DNA of 64,000 bases from Pseudomonas koreensis (GCF_012986595.1 NZ_JAAQYM010000008.1:186001-250000), one strand, 5' to 3'. Numbered from the stretch's first letter, positions 7,124 to 15,745 are shown. Program-made: numbers and translations. Notes: generated by a model from the letters alone, not told the origin.

Positions 7124-8143
7124 ATGGCAACAATCAAGGATGTGGCGGCGCTCGCGGGGATTTCCTACACGACCGTCTCTCATGTGGTGAACAAGACCCG
7201 CCCGGTCAGCCAGGAAGTGCGGCTGAAGGTCGAGGCGGCCATCAAAAGCCTCGACTACGTGCCCAGTGCCGTAGCGCGCTCGCTGAAAGCCAAGACCACT
7301 GCGACCATTGGCTTATTGGTGCCCAACAGCCTTAACCCGTATTTTGCCGAGTTGGCCCGGGGCATCGAGGATTACTGCGAGCGTAACGGCTACTGCGTGA
7401 TCCTCTGCAACTCTGACGACAACCCGGAAAAACAGCGCAGCTATTTACGTGTGCTGCTGGAAAAACGCATCGACGGGCTTATCGTTGCTTCCGCCGGTGG
7501 TGACACCGGACTCGCCCAAGGGCTGGCTGGTGTAAAAACGCCAATGGTCATTGTCGACCGGGGGCTGGAAGGCGTGGATGCGGATCTGGTGCGCATCGAC
7601 CATGAATATGGCGCCTACCTGGCGACCCGGCACCTGCTCGAGCTGGGGCATCGCGATATCGCCACCATCGGTGGCCCGTCGGGCACCAGCGTGGCGCAAA
7701 TGCGTCAGGCCGGTTTTTGCCGGGCGTTGAAGGAGGCGGGCATCAAGGTGCGTCCGGAGCGCATGCTGGAAAGCGACTTCACCAGCACCGGTGGCTACAA
7801 CGCCGCAGCGATCCTGCTCGAAAGCCAGCCGCCGAGTGCGATTTTCGCCGGTAACGACATGATCGGTATCGGTGTGCTCCGTGCGGCGGCCGAGCGCAAT
7901 GTGCGGGTGCCCAGCGAGTTGTCCGTGATCGGCTTCGACGATATCCAGATGAGCCGTTATGTGTACCCGGCGCTTACCACGGTCGGCCAGTCGATCCTGC
8001 AGTTGGGCGAGATGGCTGCCGAAGTGTTGCTGCGCAGAATTGCCACCCCGGGCCTGGTCACCGATCAACGGATCGTGACCCCGAGTATTGTCTTGCGCGA
8101 ATCGACTGCGCCGCTGTCCGGCGTGTTTACCGAGTACCGCTGA
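7124..8143 (+). CDS. rbsR: LacI-family ribose operon repressor
   Basis: 339 residues. The N-terminal LacI helix-turn-helix MATIKDVAALAGISYTTVSH is followed by a hinge helix (YVPSAVARSLK) and a ribose-binding-protein-like sensor domain. It probably represses rbs at the 14-bp palindrome around 3471 and is released when ribose binds. Its place inside the operon gives autoregulation. Confidence 0.94.
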   Translation: MATIKDVAALAGISYTTVSHVVNKTRPVSQEVRLKVEAAIKSLDYVPSAVARSLKAKTTATIGLLVPNSLNPYFAELARGIEDYCERNGYCVILCNSDDNPEKQRSYLRVLLEKRIDGLIVASAGGDTGLAQGLAGVKTPMVIVDRGLEGVDADLVRIDHEYGAYLATRHLLELGHRDIATIGGPSGTSVAQMRQAGFCRALKEAGIKVRPERMLESDFTSTGGYNAAAILLESQPPSAIFAGNDMIGIGVLRAAAERNVRVPSELSVIGFDDIQMSRYVYPALTTVGQSILQLGEMAAEVLLRRIATPGLVTDQRIVTPSIVLRESTAPLSGVFTEYR

Positions 8144-8167
8144 AACCGAATTGACGAGTAGCGATGT

Positions 8168-9085
8168 ATGCCAGCAAATGTAGTGGTAATAGGCAGCCTG
8201 AATATGGATCTGGTGACCCGGGCGCCGCGGCTGCCCAAGGGCGGTGAAACGCTGATCGGTCATTCTTTTGCCACTGTATCCGGCGGCAAGGGCGCCAATC
8301 AGGCAGTGGCTGCTGCGCGCCTGGGTGCGCAGGTCGCGATGGTCGGCTGTGTGGGCAACGATGACTACGGCGTGCAATTGCGCGATGCGTTGCTGGCCGA
8401 GCAGATCGATTGTCAGGCAGTGAGCACCGTGGAGGATTCCAGTGGCGTGGCGCTGATCGTCGTGGACGACAACAGCCAGAACGCCATTGTGATCGTCGCC
8501 GGTGCCAACGGTGCAATGACACCGGCGGTGATCGATCGCTTTGACGCCGTGCTGCAGGCCGCCGACGTCGTGATTTGCCAGCTTGAGATCCCCGATGCAA
8601 CGGTGGGGCATGCGCTCAAGCGTGCGCGTGCGCTGGGCAAGACCGTGATCCTCAACCCGGCGCCGGCCAGTCGTCCGCTGCCGCCAGACTGGTTCGCCGC
8701 CATCGACTACCTGATTCCCAACGAAAGCGAAGCCGCTGCGTTGAGCGGGTTGCCCGTGGACTCGCTGGACACCGCGCAAAGCGCGGCCAGCCACCTGATC
8801 GCCATGGGTGCAGGCAAAGTCATCATCACCCTCGGTGCGCAAGGTTCGTTGTTCGCCAATGGCCAGGGCTTCGAGCATTTCCCGGCACCGAAAGTCAAAG
8901 CGGTCGATACCACGGCGGCGGGGGATACCTTCGTTGGCGGGTTTGCGGCAGCGCTGGCCAGTGGCAAATCCGAAGCCGAAGCCATCCGTTACGGGCAGAT
9001 TGCTGCCGCGCTGTCTGTGACCCGGGCCGGCGCGCAACCTTCCATTCCAACCATGTCCGACGTACAGGCGTTCAAACCCGCATGA
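8168..9085 (+). CDS. rbsK: Ribokinase
   Basis: 305 residues, PfkB family, phosphorylating ribose to ribose 5-phosphate. It has the N-terminal signature VVIGSLNMDLVTRAP, GGKGANQAVAAARLGA, and the C-terminal anion-hole/catalytic motif DTTAAGDTFVGGFAAAL with the catalytic Asp. The 3' end overlaps rbsD by 4 bp. The ribosome site is weak, so the ATG at 8168 is chosen by alignment to the family start. Confidence 0.95.
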   Translation: MPANVVVIGSLNMDLVTRAPRLPKGGETLIGHSFATVSGGKGANQAVAAARLGAQVAMVGCVGNDDYGVQLRDALLAEQIDCQAVSTVEDSSGVALIVVDDNSQNAIVIVAGANGAMTPAVIDRFDAVLQAADVVICQLEIPDATVGHALKRARALGKTVILNPAPASRPLPPDWFAAIDYLIPNESEAAALSGLPVDSLDTAQSAASHLIAMGAGKVIITLGAQGSLFANGQGFEHFPAPKVKAVDTTAAGDTFVGGFAAALASGKSEAEAIRYGQIAAALSVTRAGAQPSIPTMSDVQAFKPA

Positions 9086-9486
9086 AAAAGACACCTCTAC
9101 TCAATGTCGCCTTGTCGCGGCTGATCGCCTCCCTGGGGCATGGCGACATGGTGGTCATCGGTGACGCCGGGCTGCCGGTGCCGCCGGGTGTTGAATTGAT
9201 CGATCTGGCGCTGACCCACGGTGTTCCGGATTTCGTCAGCACCCTGAGAGTCGTGCTCAGCGAGATGCAGGTGGAAAGCCATGTGCTGGCCAATGAGATC
9301 CTCGACAAGCAGCCAACGGCGTTGAGCACGCTGGATGAGTTGCAAGAAGAGGGTGCCCTCGGTCGGCGCGATCTGCTGACGCATGAGCAATTCAAGGTCC
9401 TCAGCCGACAGGCACGGGCGATTGTTCGTACCGGCGAATGTCAGCCGTACTGCAACATCGTGCTGGTGGCTGGCGTTACGTTCTAA
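9082..9486 (+). CDS. rbsD: D-ribose pyranase
   Basis: 134 residues. It interconverts beta-pyran and beta-furan ribose, supplying the furanose used by RbsK. The conserved catalytic His is at residue 20 in SRLIASLGHGDMVVIGDAGLP, and the C-terminal RTGECQPYCNIVLVAGV is typical. ATGA overlap with rbsK. Confidence 0.95.
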   Translation: MKKTPLLNVALSRLIASLGHGDMVVIGDAGLPVPPGVELIDLALTHGVPDFVSTLRVVLSEMQVESHVLANEILDKQPTALSTLDELQEEGALGRRDLLTHEQFKVLSRQARAIVRTGECQPYCNIVLVAGVTF

Positions 9487-9531
9487 CCGGGTTTTCGACC
9501 CTTACATTTTCATCAGCACAAGGAATGCGCC

Positions 9532-10560
9532 ATGCACCGCTATGCTCAAAAACTGCACCAATTGCTTCGGAGTCTGCTGCTTTTGTCTTTTATCTCCGCC
9601 ACCGGCGTTCAGGCCGCTGAAAAGATCGATCTGATCATCGACACCGACCCCGGTGCTGACGACGTGGTCGCCTTGCTGTTCGCCCTGGCCTCGCCGGACG
9701 AACTGAACATCCGTGCATTGACCACCGTGGCCGGCAACGTGCGCCTCGACAAGACTTCGCGCAACGCGCGTCTGGCCCGCGAGTGGGCAGGGCGCGAGGA
9801 CGTGCCGGTCTATGCCGGTGCGCCGAAGCCGCTGATGCGCACGCCGATCTATGCCGAGAACATCCATGGCAAGGAAGGCCTGTCGGGTGTCACTGTGCAT
9901 GAGCCGAAAAAAGGCCTGGCCGAAGGCAATGCGGTCAACTACCTGATCGACACCCTGAAAAACGCCAAGCCGCACAGCATCACCATCGCCATGCTCGGCC
10001 CACAGACCAACCTCGCGCTGGCGCTGATCCAGGAGCCGGAGATCGTCAATGGCATCAAGGAAGTGGTGATCATGGGCGGCGCGCACTTCAATGGCGGCAA
10101 CATCACCCCGGTAGCTGAATTCAACTTGTTTGCGGACCCGCAAGCGGCGGAAGTGGTGCTCAAGAGCGGCGTGAAACTGACCTACCTGCCGCTGGACGTG
10201 ACCCACAAGATTCTCACCAGCGACGCCCGCCTGAAGCAGATTGCCGCGCTCAACAACAATGCGAGCAAGATTGTTGGCGACATCCTCAACGAGTACATCA
10301 AAGGCGACATGGAGCACTACGGCATCCCGGGTGGCCCGGTGCATGACGCTACCGTGATCGCTTACCTGCTCAAGCCTGAGCTGTTCACCGGTCGCTCGGT
10401 GAACGTGGCCATCGACAGCCGTGAGGGCATCACTTTCGGCCAAACCGTGGTCGACTGGTACGACGGCCTGAAGCAACCGAAAAATGCATTCTGGGTAGAG
10501 AACGGCGACGCCCAGGGCTTCTTCGATCTGCTGACCGAACGGCTCAAGCGTTTGAAGTAA
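9532..10560 (+). CDS. Exported nucleoside hydrolase, last gene of ribose operon
   Basis: 342 residues. An N-terminal hydrophobic signal ends at about TGVQAAEK. The inosine-uridine-preferring hydrolase calcium motif DTDPGADD is at residues 37-44, with MGGAHFNGGN and GPVHDATVIAYLL downstream. The enzyme cleaves ribonucleosides to base and ribose. Export places it in the periplasm, next to RbsB, so the operon could scavenge ribose from nucleosides. AAGGA lies 8 bp before the ATG, and a strong terminator follows. Confidence 0.9.
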   Translation: MHRYAQKLHQLLRSLLLLSFISATGVQAAEKIDLIIDTDPGADDVVALLFALASPDELNIRALTTVAGNVRLDKTSRNARLAREWAGREDVPVYAGAPKPLMRTPIYAENIHGKEGLSGVTVHEPKKGLAEGNAVNYLIDTLKNAKPHSITIAMLGPQTNLALALIQEPEIVNGIKEVVIMGGAHFNGGNITPVAEFNLFADPQAAEVVLKSGVKLTYLPLDVTHKILTSDARLKQIAALNNNASKIVGDILNEYIKGDMEHYGIPGGPVHDATVIAYLLKPELFTGRSVNVAIDSREGITFGQTVVDWYDGLKQPKNAFWVENGDAQGFFDLLTERLKRLK

Positions 10561-10567
10561 GGTTGCG

Positions 10568-10595
10568 ACCCGCAGGTGCCAGCCTGCGGGTTTTT
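10568..10595 (+). terminator. Terminator of the ribose operon
   Basis: Stem CCCGCAGG/CCTGCGGG (10569-10576 with 10583-10590) extended by an A-T pair, then five T (10591-10595). Confidence 0.9.
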
Positions 10596-10806
10596 ACCCT
10601 TTCTCGGTGGCCTGCGTGGCCTTGTGCTCATGCTGATAGCGCTCCAGCACCTGGGCGATAAACGTCTGTGCGCCTTGGGTTCCCATCGTCTTGACCAGCA
10701 GCTCGATGCTGATCAGCGCCAGCTCTTCTGGACTGCCCGGGCTATACGAGCTGTGCCCCTTCGGCCATAGAACTTTGATGTCGGCGGTAATGCTTACGGT
10801 GCTCAT
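10594..10806 (-). CDS. Hypothetical protein
   Basis: 70 residues from the ATG at 10806 (MSTVSITADIKVLWPKG...). No family recognised. It is mostly helical after residue 25 (ELALISIELLVKTMG) and has a charged C-terminus. An in-frame ATG at 10884 would add 26 residues; no start has a strong ribosome site. The gene runs convergent to the ribose operon and divergent from the next gene. Confidence 0.55.
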   Translation of the reverse strand: MSTVSITADIKVLWPKGHSSYSPGSPEELALISIELLVKTMGTQGAQTFIAQVLERYQHEHKATQATEKG

Positions 10807-10938
10807 GAGTGCGCTCGAAAAGTCGGGAATGTCTGAGAGCGAGTTAACCACTTTGTCGGGCGTTTGGCACTGCGACTTAGGCATGAGCGCGACGCTATGC
10901 GACACTTGGTCTTTTCCGGCTGAACCAAGGAATGTGCT

Positions 10939-11244
10939 GTGCAAATCGATTTGAACACCCCCGACGGCCTGACACTTGAGGCTGTGCGCCAGTTACTGGC
11001 CTCGGCCAGCGATGATGTGCACACGCAGTTGCGTGTGACCAAGGGTGGGATTGCTTATATTTCTTCTGGTGTGACGGGCGGTCAGGACATTGATGGCTTG
11101 CTGTTTCGGCTGGAGACATGGGCCAAGGGCTCGGGTTATGTCGGTAACGTCGCGGCCAGTGATGAAGTCTGGGTCATGCAGATTTTCAATGCGCTGAAGG
11201 ATAACTGGCCGAATCCGCCGCTCGATTACATCGACGTCTACTGA
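10939..11244 (+). CDS. Hypothetical protein
   Basis: 101 residues from a GTG start with AAGGA 7 bp upstream. Soluble alpha/beta-looking protein (LRVTKGGIAYISSG, GLLFRLETWAKGSGYVG, DEVWVMQIFNALKDNWPNPP). No known domain recognised and no signal peptide. It stands alone between a minus-strand hypothetical gene and the I78 lipoprotein. Confidence 0.65.
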   Translation: MQIDLNTPDGLTLEAVRQLLASASDDVHTQLRVTKGGIAYISSGVTGGQDIDGLLFRLETWAKGSGYVGNVAASDEVWVMQIFNALKDNWPNPPLDYIDVY

Positions 11245-11412
11245 GCTTCGTTAATATTCGGTGACGATTGTCTGAGGATGCGCTGCCCGCGCTTCAGGCA
11301 GACTCAGCGTTTTTCCGGATCGTGGGGCAGGGTGATGGCATGCGCTGTGAAACCAAACGCCGGATTGGCGGTCGCACGATCTCAGCTTAACCATTTGAAA
11401 GAAGGAGGCTTC

Positions 11413-11730
11413 ATGCCTTTGAAGTTCGCGTCTCTGGGTGCACTTATGGCCGTTGCCATGTTGGCCGGTTGCAGCACAACCTCCAGCGAGTCGGCAAAGG
11501 ATCCTGTGGCGACCGATGCCGGTCATAGCCGCTGTGAAGCAAAGGCAGCGGAATTTGCCATCGGTAAAAAAGCTTCGCCGGAACTGCTCGATCAGGCTCG
11601 CGTCAAGGCTGGCGCGCAAAACGCCCGCTTCCTCAAGCCGACCGACATGATCACTCTGGAGTATCGTTCCGATCGCTTGAACCTGAATACAGACGCCAAT
11701 CTGGTGGTCACCCGCGTCAACTGCGGCTGA
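11413..11730 (+). CDS. I78 family peptidase-inhibitor lipoprotein
   Basis: 105 residues starting at the ATG after AAGGAGG. The lipoprotein signal MPLKFASLGALMAVAMLAGC has the lipobox cysteine at residue 20. The mature part has the I78 inhibitor pattern: RCEAKAAEFAIGKKAS, ARFLKPTDMITLEYRSDRLN and a terminal VTRVNCG. The two cysteines probably form a disulfide. It is likely an envelope protease inhibitor. Confidence 0.8.
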   Translation: MPLKFASLGALMAVAMLAGCSTTSSESAKDPVATDAGHSRCEAKAAEFAIGKKASPELLDQARVKAGAQNARFLKPTDMITLEYRSDRLNLNTDANLVVTRVNCG

Positions 11731-11756
11731 TCGCAGAAAGCTTTTGCTGCAGGCAT

Positions 11757-11788
11757 AAAAAACCCCGTCACATGGACGGGGTTTTTTT
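11757..11788. terminator. Bidirectional terminator
   Basis: A 7-bp stem CCCCGTC/GACGGGG (11763-11769 with 11775-11781) is flanked by A-run and T-run. It serves the I78 gene and the convergent cold-shock gene. Confidence 0.9.
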
Positions 11789-11802
11789 AGTGCGCCGGGA
11801 AA

Positions 11803-12015
11803 TTACTCTGGGCGAACTTGTGCAGCTTGCATACCCTTTTGGCCTTTCTCAGCCACGAAAGAGACGGTCTGGCCTTCTTTCAGGCTTTTGAAACCGTCGG
11901 ATTCGATAGCTTTGAAGTGTACGAACAGGTCGTCACCGCCACCTTGAGGAGTGATGAAGCCGAAGCCTTTTTCATCGTTGAACCATTTAACGGTGCCGGT
12001 TTGGCGATTAGACAT
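11803..12015 (-). CDS. Cold-shock domain protein (CspA/CapB type)
   Basis: 70 residues, MSNRQTGTVKWFNDEKGFGF..., with both RNA-binding motifs KGFGFI and DLFVHF. It is a single cold-shock domain, a nucleic-acid chaperone that melts mRNA structure. The start is the ATG at 12015 after TTGGAG. The longer in-frame extension to 12078 is leader sequence. Confidence 0.95.
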   Translation of the reverse strand: MSNRQTGTVKWFNDEKGFGFITPQGGGDDLFVHFKAIESDGFKSLKEGQTVSFVAEKGQKGMQAAQVRPE

Positions 12016-12084
12016 GGTGTATCTCCAAGAAACATATATTTTCAGTAGTACTGTGCTGCTCAGGCCAACTGGGCACACCCGGGT

Positions 12085-12090
12085 ATCATA
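12085..12090 (-). promoter_or_regulatory. Candidate -10 of the cold-shock gene
   Basis: TATGAT on the minus strand, about 70 bp before the start codon. No convincing -35 is seen. It would give a leader of roughly 60 nt. Confidence 0.35.
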
Positions 12091-12307
12091 GTCGAAATGT
12101 TCGCTTTGGTAGCCCCCCGGACGTGCTGTTTGCTTTCATATTGCAACGATTTCAACCTCTGAAATGTCTGCAAGCCCCGGTTTCAGTGGCTTTCAGCCGA
12201 AAGAAGAGGGTGTAAAAAAAGCTATAAAACCTGCGTAAATTATCGATTTCGGGGCCTTTTTGGCTGTTTTTGGCCTGCTGGACGCCCGAAAAAACATTCG
12301 TCAGCGC

Positions 12308-12607
12308 TTATTTCTGCACTCGGCAAACCGAGATTTCTTTCAGTGCGCGCTGACCCAGTTCACCACTTGGCGGGGTGTTCTTGTCCATCAGTTGCGCGAT
12401 CTCTTGCGTGGTGAATTTTTTCTCCAGAACGTCGGCACCGCAAGTGCAATGCTGTTTGGCTACGGTTGGATTCACACTTTGGGAAGCCGCTTTGGTGCAG
12501 TCGCTCATGTATTTGTCTTTGACGCCCGCAGGCCACGCAGCGTTGGCGCTCAGCGGCAGCAGCAGGGCCAGCGGGGCCGCGAAAGCAAAAAGTCGGATAA
12601 GGCGCAT
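12308..12607 (-). CDS. Small exported cysteine-containing protein
   Basis: 99 residues. The signal peptide MRLIRLFAFAAPLALLLPLSANA is cleaved before AWPAG. The mature part has four cysteines (SDCTKA, KQHCTCGAD and a C-terminal SVCRVQK), which suggests disulfides in the periplasm. Function not recognised. It is transcribed divergently from thrS. Confidence 0.7.
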   Translation of the reverse strand: MRLIRLFAFAAPLALLLPLSANAAWPAGVKDKYMSDCTKAASQSVNPTVAKQHCTCGADVLEKKFTTQEIAQLMDKNTPPSGELGQRALKEISVCRVQK

Positions 12608-12746
12608 GTCTGAAACTCCTGATTTGATATCGGCGACGATTCTCAGCTTATTTGAGGCAAAGCGTATATCCCAAGTTCACTTTGCACCGCAAAAATGCGC
12701 GAATCACCGGCACATCAATTCGATGACGTCGATGGCCGCTCATCTG

Positions 12747-12755
12747 TGCTAGCAT
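12747..12755 (+). promoter_or_regulatory. Possible extended -10 promoter of thrS
   Basis: TGCTAGCAT fits an extended -10 (TGn plus a four-of-six hexamer). It would yield a leader of about 220 nt carrying the two hairpins below. Low confidence because no -35 is apparent. Confidence 0.3.
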
Positions 12756-12875
12756 GCCCGGCTCAAGCGCTCTCAGGCTCCGGACGGCCTTCAGCCCCGG
12801 CAGCGGTCAGCGTGCGAAAAACCCTGATTTGAATCCCAGTCACTCTGGTTCGGTTTTCCGGTTGGCCGCAAGGCT

Positions 12876-12894
12876 CCTGCCGCTGTAAGGCAGG
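12876..12894 (+). promoter_or_regulatory. thrS leader hairpin 1, tRNA-Thr(UGU) anticodon-arm-like
   Basis: Stem CCTGCC/GGCAGG with the 7-base loop GCTGTAA, in which loop positions 3-5 read TGU, a threonine anticodon, followed by A-A as in tRNA positions 37-38. Confidence 0.45.
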
Positions 12895-12948
12895 CGTTCG
12901 TCATTGAATGGCCTGGATCGGATCTTGTACTGGCTCATCCCAACCCAC

Positions 12949-12969
12949 GTGACCTTTGGTAGGGGTCAC
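12949..12969 (+). promoter_or_regulatory. thrS leader hairpin 2, tRNA-Thr(GGU) anticodon-arm-like operator
   Basis: 7-bp stem (12949-12955 with 12963-12969, last pair T-G) and 7-base loop TTGGTAG. This reproduces the anticodon loop of tRNA-Thr: U at position 33, GGU at 34-36, A at 37. It ends about 5 bases before the Shine-Dalgarno AGGAGAGGAGG. Confidence 0.6.
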
Positions 12970-12988
12970 CACTAGGAGAGGAGGCGCC

Positions 12989-14911
12989 ATGCCAACTATT
13001 ACTCTTCCCGACGGCAGTCAACGTTCATTCGATCACCCGGTTTCCGTAGCCGAGGTCGCCGCATCCATTGGTGCAGGTCTGGCCAAGGCCACCGTGGCCG
13101 GCAAGGTCAACGGCAAGCTGGTCGACGCCTGTGACATCATCGACAGCGACGCGACGCTGCAAATCATCACGCCAAAGGATGAAGAGGGGCTGGAGATCAT
13201 TCGCCACTCTTGCGCGCACCTGGTTGGCCATGCGGTCAAGCAGTTGTACCCGACGGCCAAAATGGTCATCGGTCCGGTCATCGATGAAGGCTTCTATTAC
13301 GACATCGCCTTCGAGCGTCCTTTTACTCCGGACGACATGGCCGCCATCGAACAGCGCATGCATCAGCTGATCGATAAAGATTACGACGTCATCAAGAAAG
13401 TCACTCCGCGCGCCGAAGTGATCGAAGTGTTCAAGGCTCGCGGCGAAGACTACAAGCTGCGCCTGGTCGAGGACATGCCGAACGAACAGGCCATGGGTCT
13501 GTACTACCACGAAGAATACGTCGACATGTGCCGCGGTCCGCACGTGCCGAACACCCGTTTCCTGAAATCCTTCAAGCTGACCAAGTTGTCCGGTGCCTAC
13601 TGGCGCGGTGATGCCAAGAACGAGCAACTGCAGCGCGTCTACGGCACCGCCTGGGCTGACAAGAAGCAGCTGGCGGCTTACATTCAGCGCATCGAAGAAG
13701 CGGAAAAGCGCGATCACCGCAAGATCGGCAAGCGCCTGGGCCTGTTCCACACCCAGGAAGAAGCGCCGGGCATGGTGTTCTGGCACCCGAATGGCTGGAC
13801 CCTGTACCAGGTGCTCGAGCAGTACATGCGCAAGGTGCAGCGTGACAACGGCTACCTTGAGATCAAGACCCCGCAGGTGGTCGATCGCAGCCTGTGGGAG
13901 AAATCCGGGCACTGGGCCAACTACGCCGACAACATGTTCACCACCGAGTCGGAAAGCCGCGACTACGCCATCAAGCCGATGAACTGCCCGTGCCACGTGC
14001 AGGTGTTCAACCAAGGCCTGAAGAGCTACCGCGAGCTGCCGATGCGTCTGGCCGAATTCGGTGCCTGCCACCGTAATGAGCCATCGGGCGCGCTGCACGG
14101 CATCATGCGTGTGCGTGCGTTCACCCAGGATGACGCCCACATCTTCTGCACTGAAGAGCAGATGCAGGCCGAATCCGCAGCGTTCATCAAGCTGACCATG
14201 GATGTTTACCGCGACTTCGGCTTCACCGATGTCGAGATGAAACTGTCCACTCGTCCGGAAAAACGCGTGGGTTCCGACGAATTGTGGGATCGCGCCGAAG
14301 CGGCACTGGCTGCAGCCCTTGATTCCGCTGGTCTGCCGTACGATCTGCAGCCGGGTGAGGGTGCGTTCTACGGCCCGAAGATCGAGTTTTCGCTGAAAGA
14401 TTGCCTCGGTCGTGTGTGGCAGTGTGGTACCTTGCAGCTCGATTTCAACCTGCCTGTCCGTCTCGGCGCCGAATACGTCTCCGAAGACAACAGCCGCAAA
14501 CACCCTGTGATGTTGCACCGTGCGATCCTCGGTTCGTTCGAGCGTTTCGTCGGGATTCTGATCGAGCACTACGAAGGTGCGTTCCCTGCGTGGCTGGCGC
14601 CAACCCAGGCTGTGATCATGAATATCACTGATAAACAGGCAGATTTCGTCGCTCAGGTTGAAAAAACTCTCAACGAAAGCGGATTTCGTGCCAAGTCCGA
14701 CTTGAGAAATGAAAAGATCGGCTTTAAAATCCGCGAGCATACTTTGCTCAAGGTTCCCTATCTTTTGGTTATCGGAGATAAGGAAGTCGAGATGCAGACT
14801 GTCGCTGTGCGTACTCGTGAAGGTGCTGACCTGGGCTCGATGCCCGTCGCCCAGTTCGCTGAGTTTCTCGCGCAAGCGGTTTCCCGGCGTGGTCGCCCAG
14901 ATTCGGAGTAA
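12989..14911 (+). CDS. thrS: Threonyl-tRNA synthetase
   Basis: 640 residues from the ATG after AGGAGAGGAGG. Domains are an N-terminal TGS domain (MPTITLPDGSQRSFDHPVSV, about 1-62), the editing domain (HSCAHLVGHAVKQLYP with its zinc-like HxxxH, and C/H at about 183-187), a class II catalytic core (motif 2 RNEPSGALHGIMRVRAF; zinc ligand Cys in MNCPCHVQVF) and an anticodon-binding domain after about 535. It charges tRNA-Thr. A TTG-start extension to 12956 runs through the operator hairpin and is rejected. Stop TAA shares one base with the infC start. Confidence 0.97.
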   Translation: MPTITLPDGSQRSFDHPVSVAEVAASIGAGLAKATVAGKVNGKLVDACDIIDSDATLQIITPKDEEGLEIIRHSCAHLVGHAVKQLYPTAKMVIGPVIDEGFYYDIAFERPFTPDDMAAIEQRMHQLIDKDYDVIKKVTPRAEVIEVFKARGEDYKLRLVEDMPNEQAMGLYYHEEYVDMCRGPHVPNTRFLKSFKLTKLSGAYWRGDAKNEQLQRVYGTAWADKKQLAAYIQRIEEAEKRDHRKIGKRLGLFHTQEEAPGMVFWHPNGWTLYQVLEQYMRKVQRDNGYLEIKTPQVVDRSLWEKSGHWANYADNMFTTESESRDYAIKPMNCPCHVQVFNQGLKSYRELPMRLAEFGACHRNEPSGALHGIMRVRAFTQDDAHIFCTEEQMQAESAAFIKLTMDVYRDFGFTDVEMKLSTRPEKRVGSDELWDRAEAALAAALDSAGLPYDLQPGEGAFYGPKIEFSLKDCLGRVWQCGTLQLDFNLPVRLGAEYVSEDNSRKHPVMLHRAILGSFERFVGILIEHYEGAFPAWLAPTQAVIMNITDKQADFVAQVEKTLNESGFRAKSDLRNEKIGFKIREHTLLKVPYLLVIGDKEVEMQTVAVRTREGADLGSMPVAQFAEFLAQAVSRRGRPDSE

Positions 14912-15462
14912 TTATTATTAAGCGTGAAATGAGACAAGATAAACGAGCTGCACCGAAAGCCCCGATCAACGAGAATATCTCGGCACGCGAGGTTCGGTTA
15001 ATTGGCGCTGATGGCGAGCAGATTGGCATCGTCTCGATTGATGAAGCGCTTCGTATTGCTGAAGAAGCAAAGCTTGATCTGGTAGAAATCTCTGCTGACG
15101 CAGTCCCACCGGTTTGCCGGGTGATGGACTACGGCAAATCGATCTTCGAAAAGAAGAAGCAGATTGCAGCAGCGAAGAAAAACCAGAAGCAGATTCAGGT
15201 AAAAGAAATCAAGTTTCGTCCAGGGACGGAGGAAGGGGATTACCAGGTAAAACTGCGCAACCTGGTACGTTTCCTGAGTGACGGGGACAGGGCCAAGGTA
15301 TCCTTGCGATTCCGCGGCCGTGAGATGGCCCACCAGGAGCTGGGGATGGAACTCCTCAAGCGGGTTGAAGGTGACCTGCTCGAGTACGGTTCGGTCGAAC
15401 AGCATCCTAAGATGGAAGGACGCCAGCTGATCATGGTCATCGCCCCGAAAAAGAAGAAGTAA
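14911..15462 (+). CDS. infC: Translation initiation factor IF-3
   Basis: 183 residues if started at the first of three consecutive in-frame ATT codons (14911, 14914, 14917). This gives (M)IIKREMRQDKR, the N-terminus I recall for Pseudomonas IF-3. The GGAG at 14905-14908 fits the second or third ATT best by spacing, and the first in-frame ATG is 14929. IF-3 discriminates against non-AUG starts, so a rare AUU start gives autoregulation as in E. coli. Domains: N-terminal INENISAREVRLIG, linker rich in Lys, C-terminal IKFRPGTEEGDYQVK. Confidence 0.95.
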   Translation: MIIKREMRQDKRAAPKAPINENISAREVRLIGADGEQIGIVSIDEALRIAEEAKLDLVEISADAVPPVCRVMDYGKSIFEKKKQIAAAKKNQKQIQVKEIKFRPGTEEGDYQVKLRNLVRFLSDGDRAKVSLRFRGREMAHQELGMELLKRVEGDLLEYGSVEQHPKMEGRQLIMVIAPKKKK

Positions 15463-15522
15463 TCAACAGGGCACGGCAGGCCTTCTGATTATGTTTATCA
15501 ACTGAATGCGGAGTATCCGAAC

Positions 15523-15717
15523 ATGCCAAAAATGAAAACCAAAAGTGGTGCTGCTAAGCGGTTTCTGAAAACTGCTAACGGTATCAAGCACAAGCACGCT
15601 TTCAAGAGCCACATCCTGACCAAAATGTCGACCAAGCGTAAGCGTCAACTGCGCGGTAGCAGCTTGCTGCATCCGTCTGACGTGGCAAAAGTCGAGCGCA
15701 TGCTGCGCCTTCGTTAA
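15523..15717 (+). CDS. rpmI: 50S ribosomal protein L35
   Basis: 64 residues, MPKMKTKSGAAKRF..., basic, with the family's RKRQLRGSSLLHPSD. It lies between infC and rplT in the usual order. GCGGAG precedes the start. Confidence 0.97.
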   Translation: MPKMKTKSGAAKRFLKTANGIKHKHAFKSHILTKMSTKRKRQLRGSSLLHPSDVAKVERMLRLR

Positions 15718-15745
15718 TTTTAGTCAAGAATAGAGGAAGTAACTC

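Noticed and set aside
13025..14875. 616-codon open frame antisense to thrS
   Set aside because: Same reason; entirely within an unambiguous thrS.
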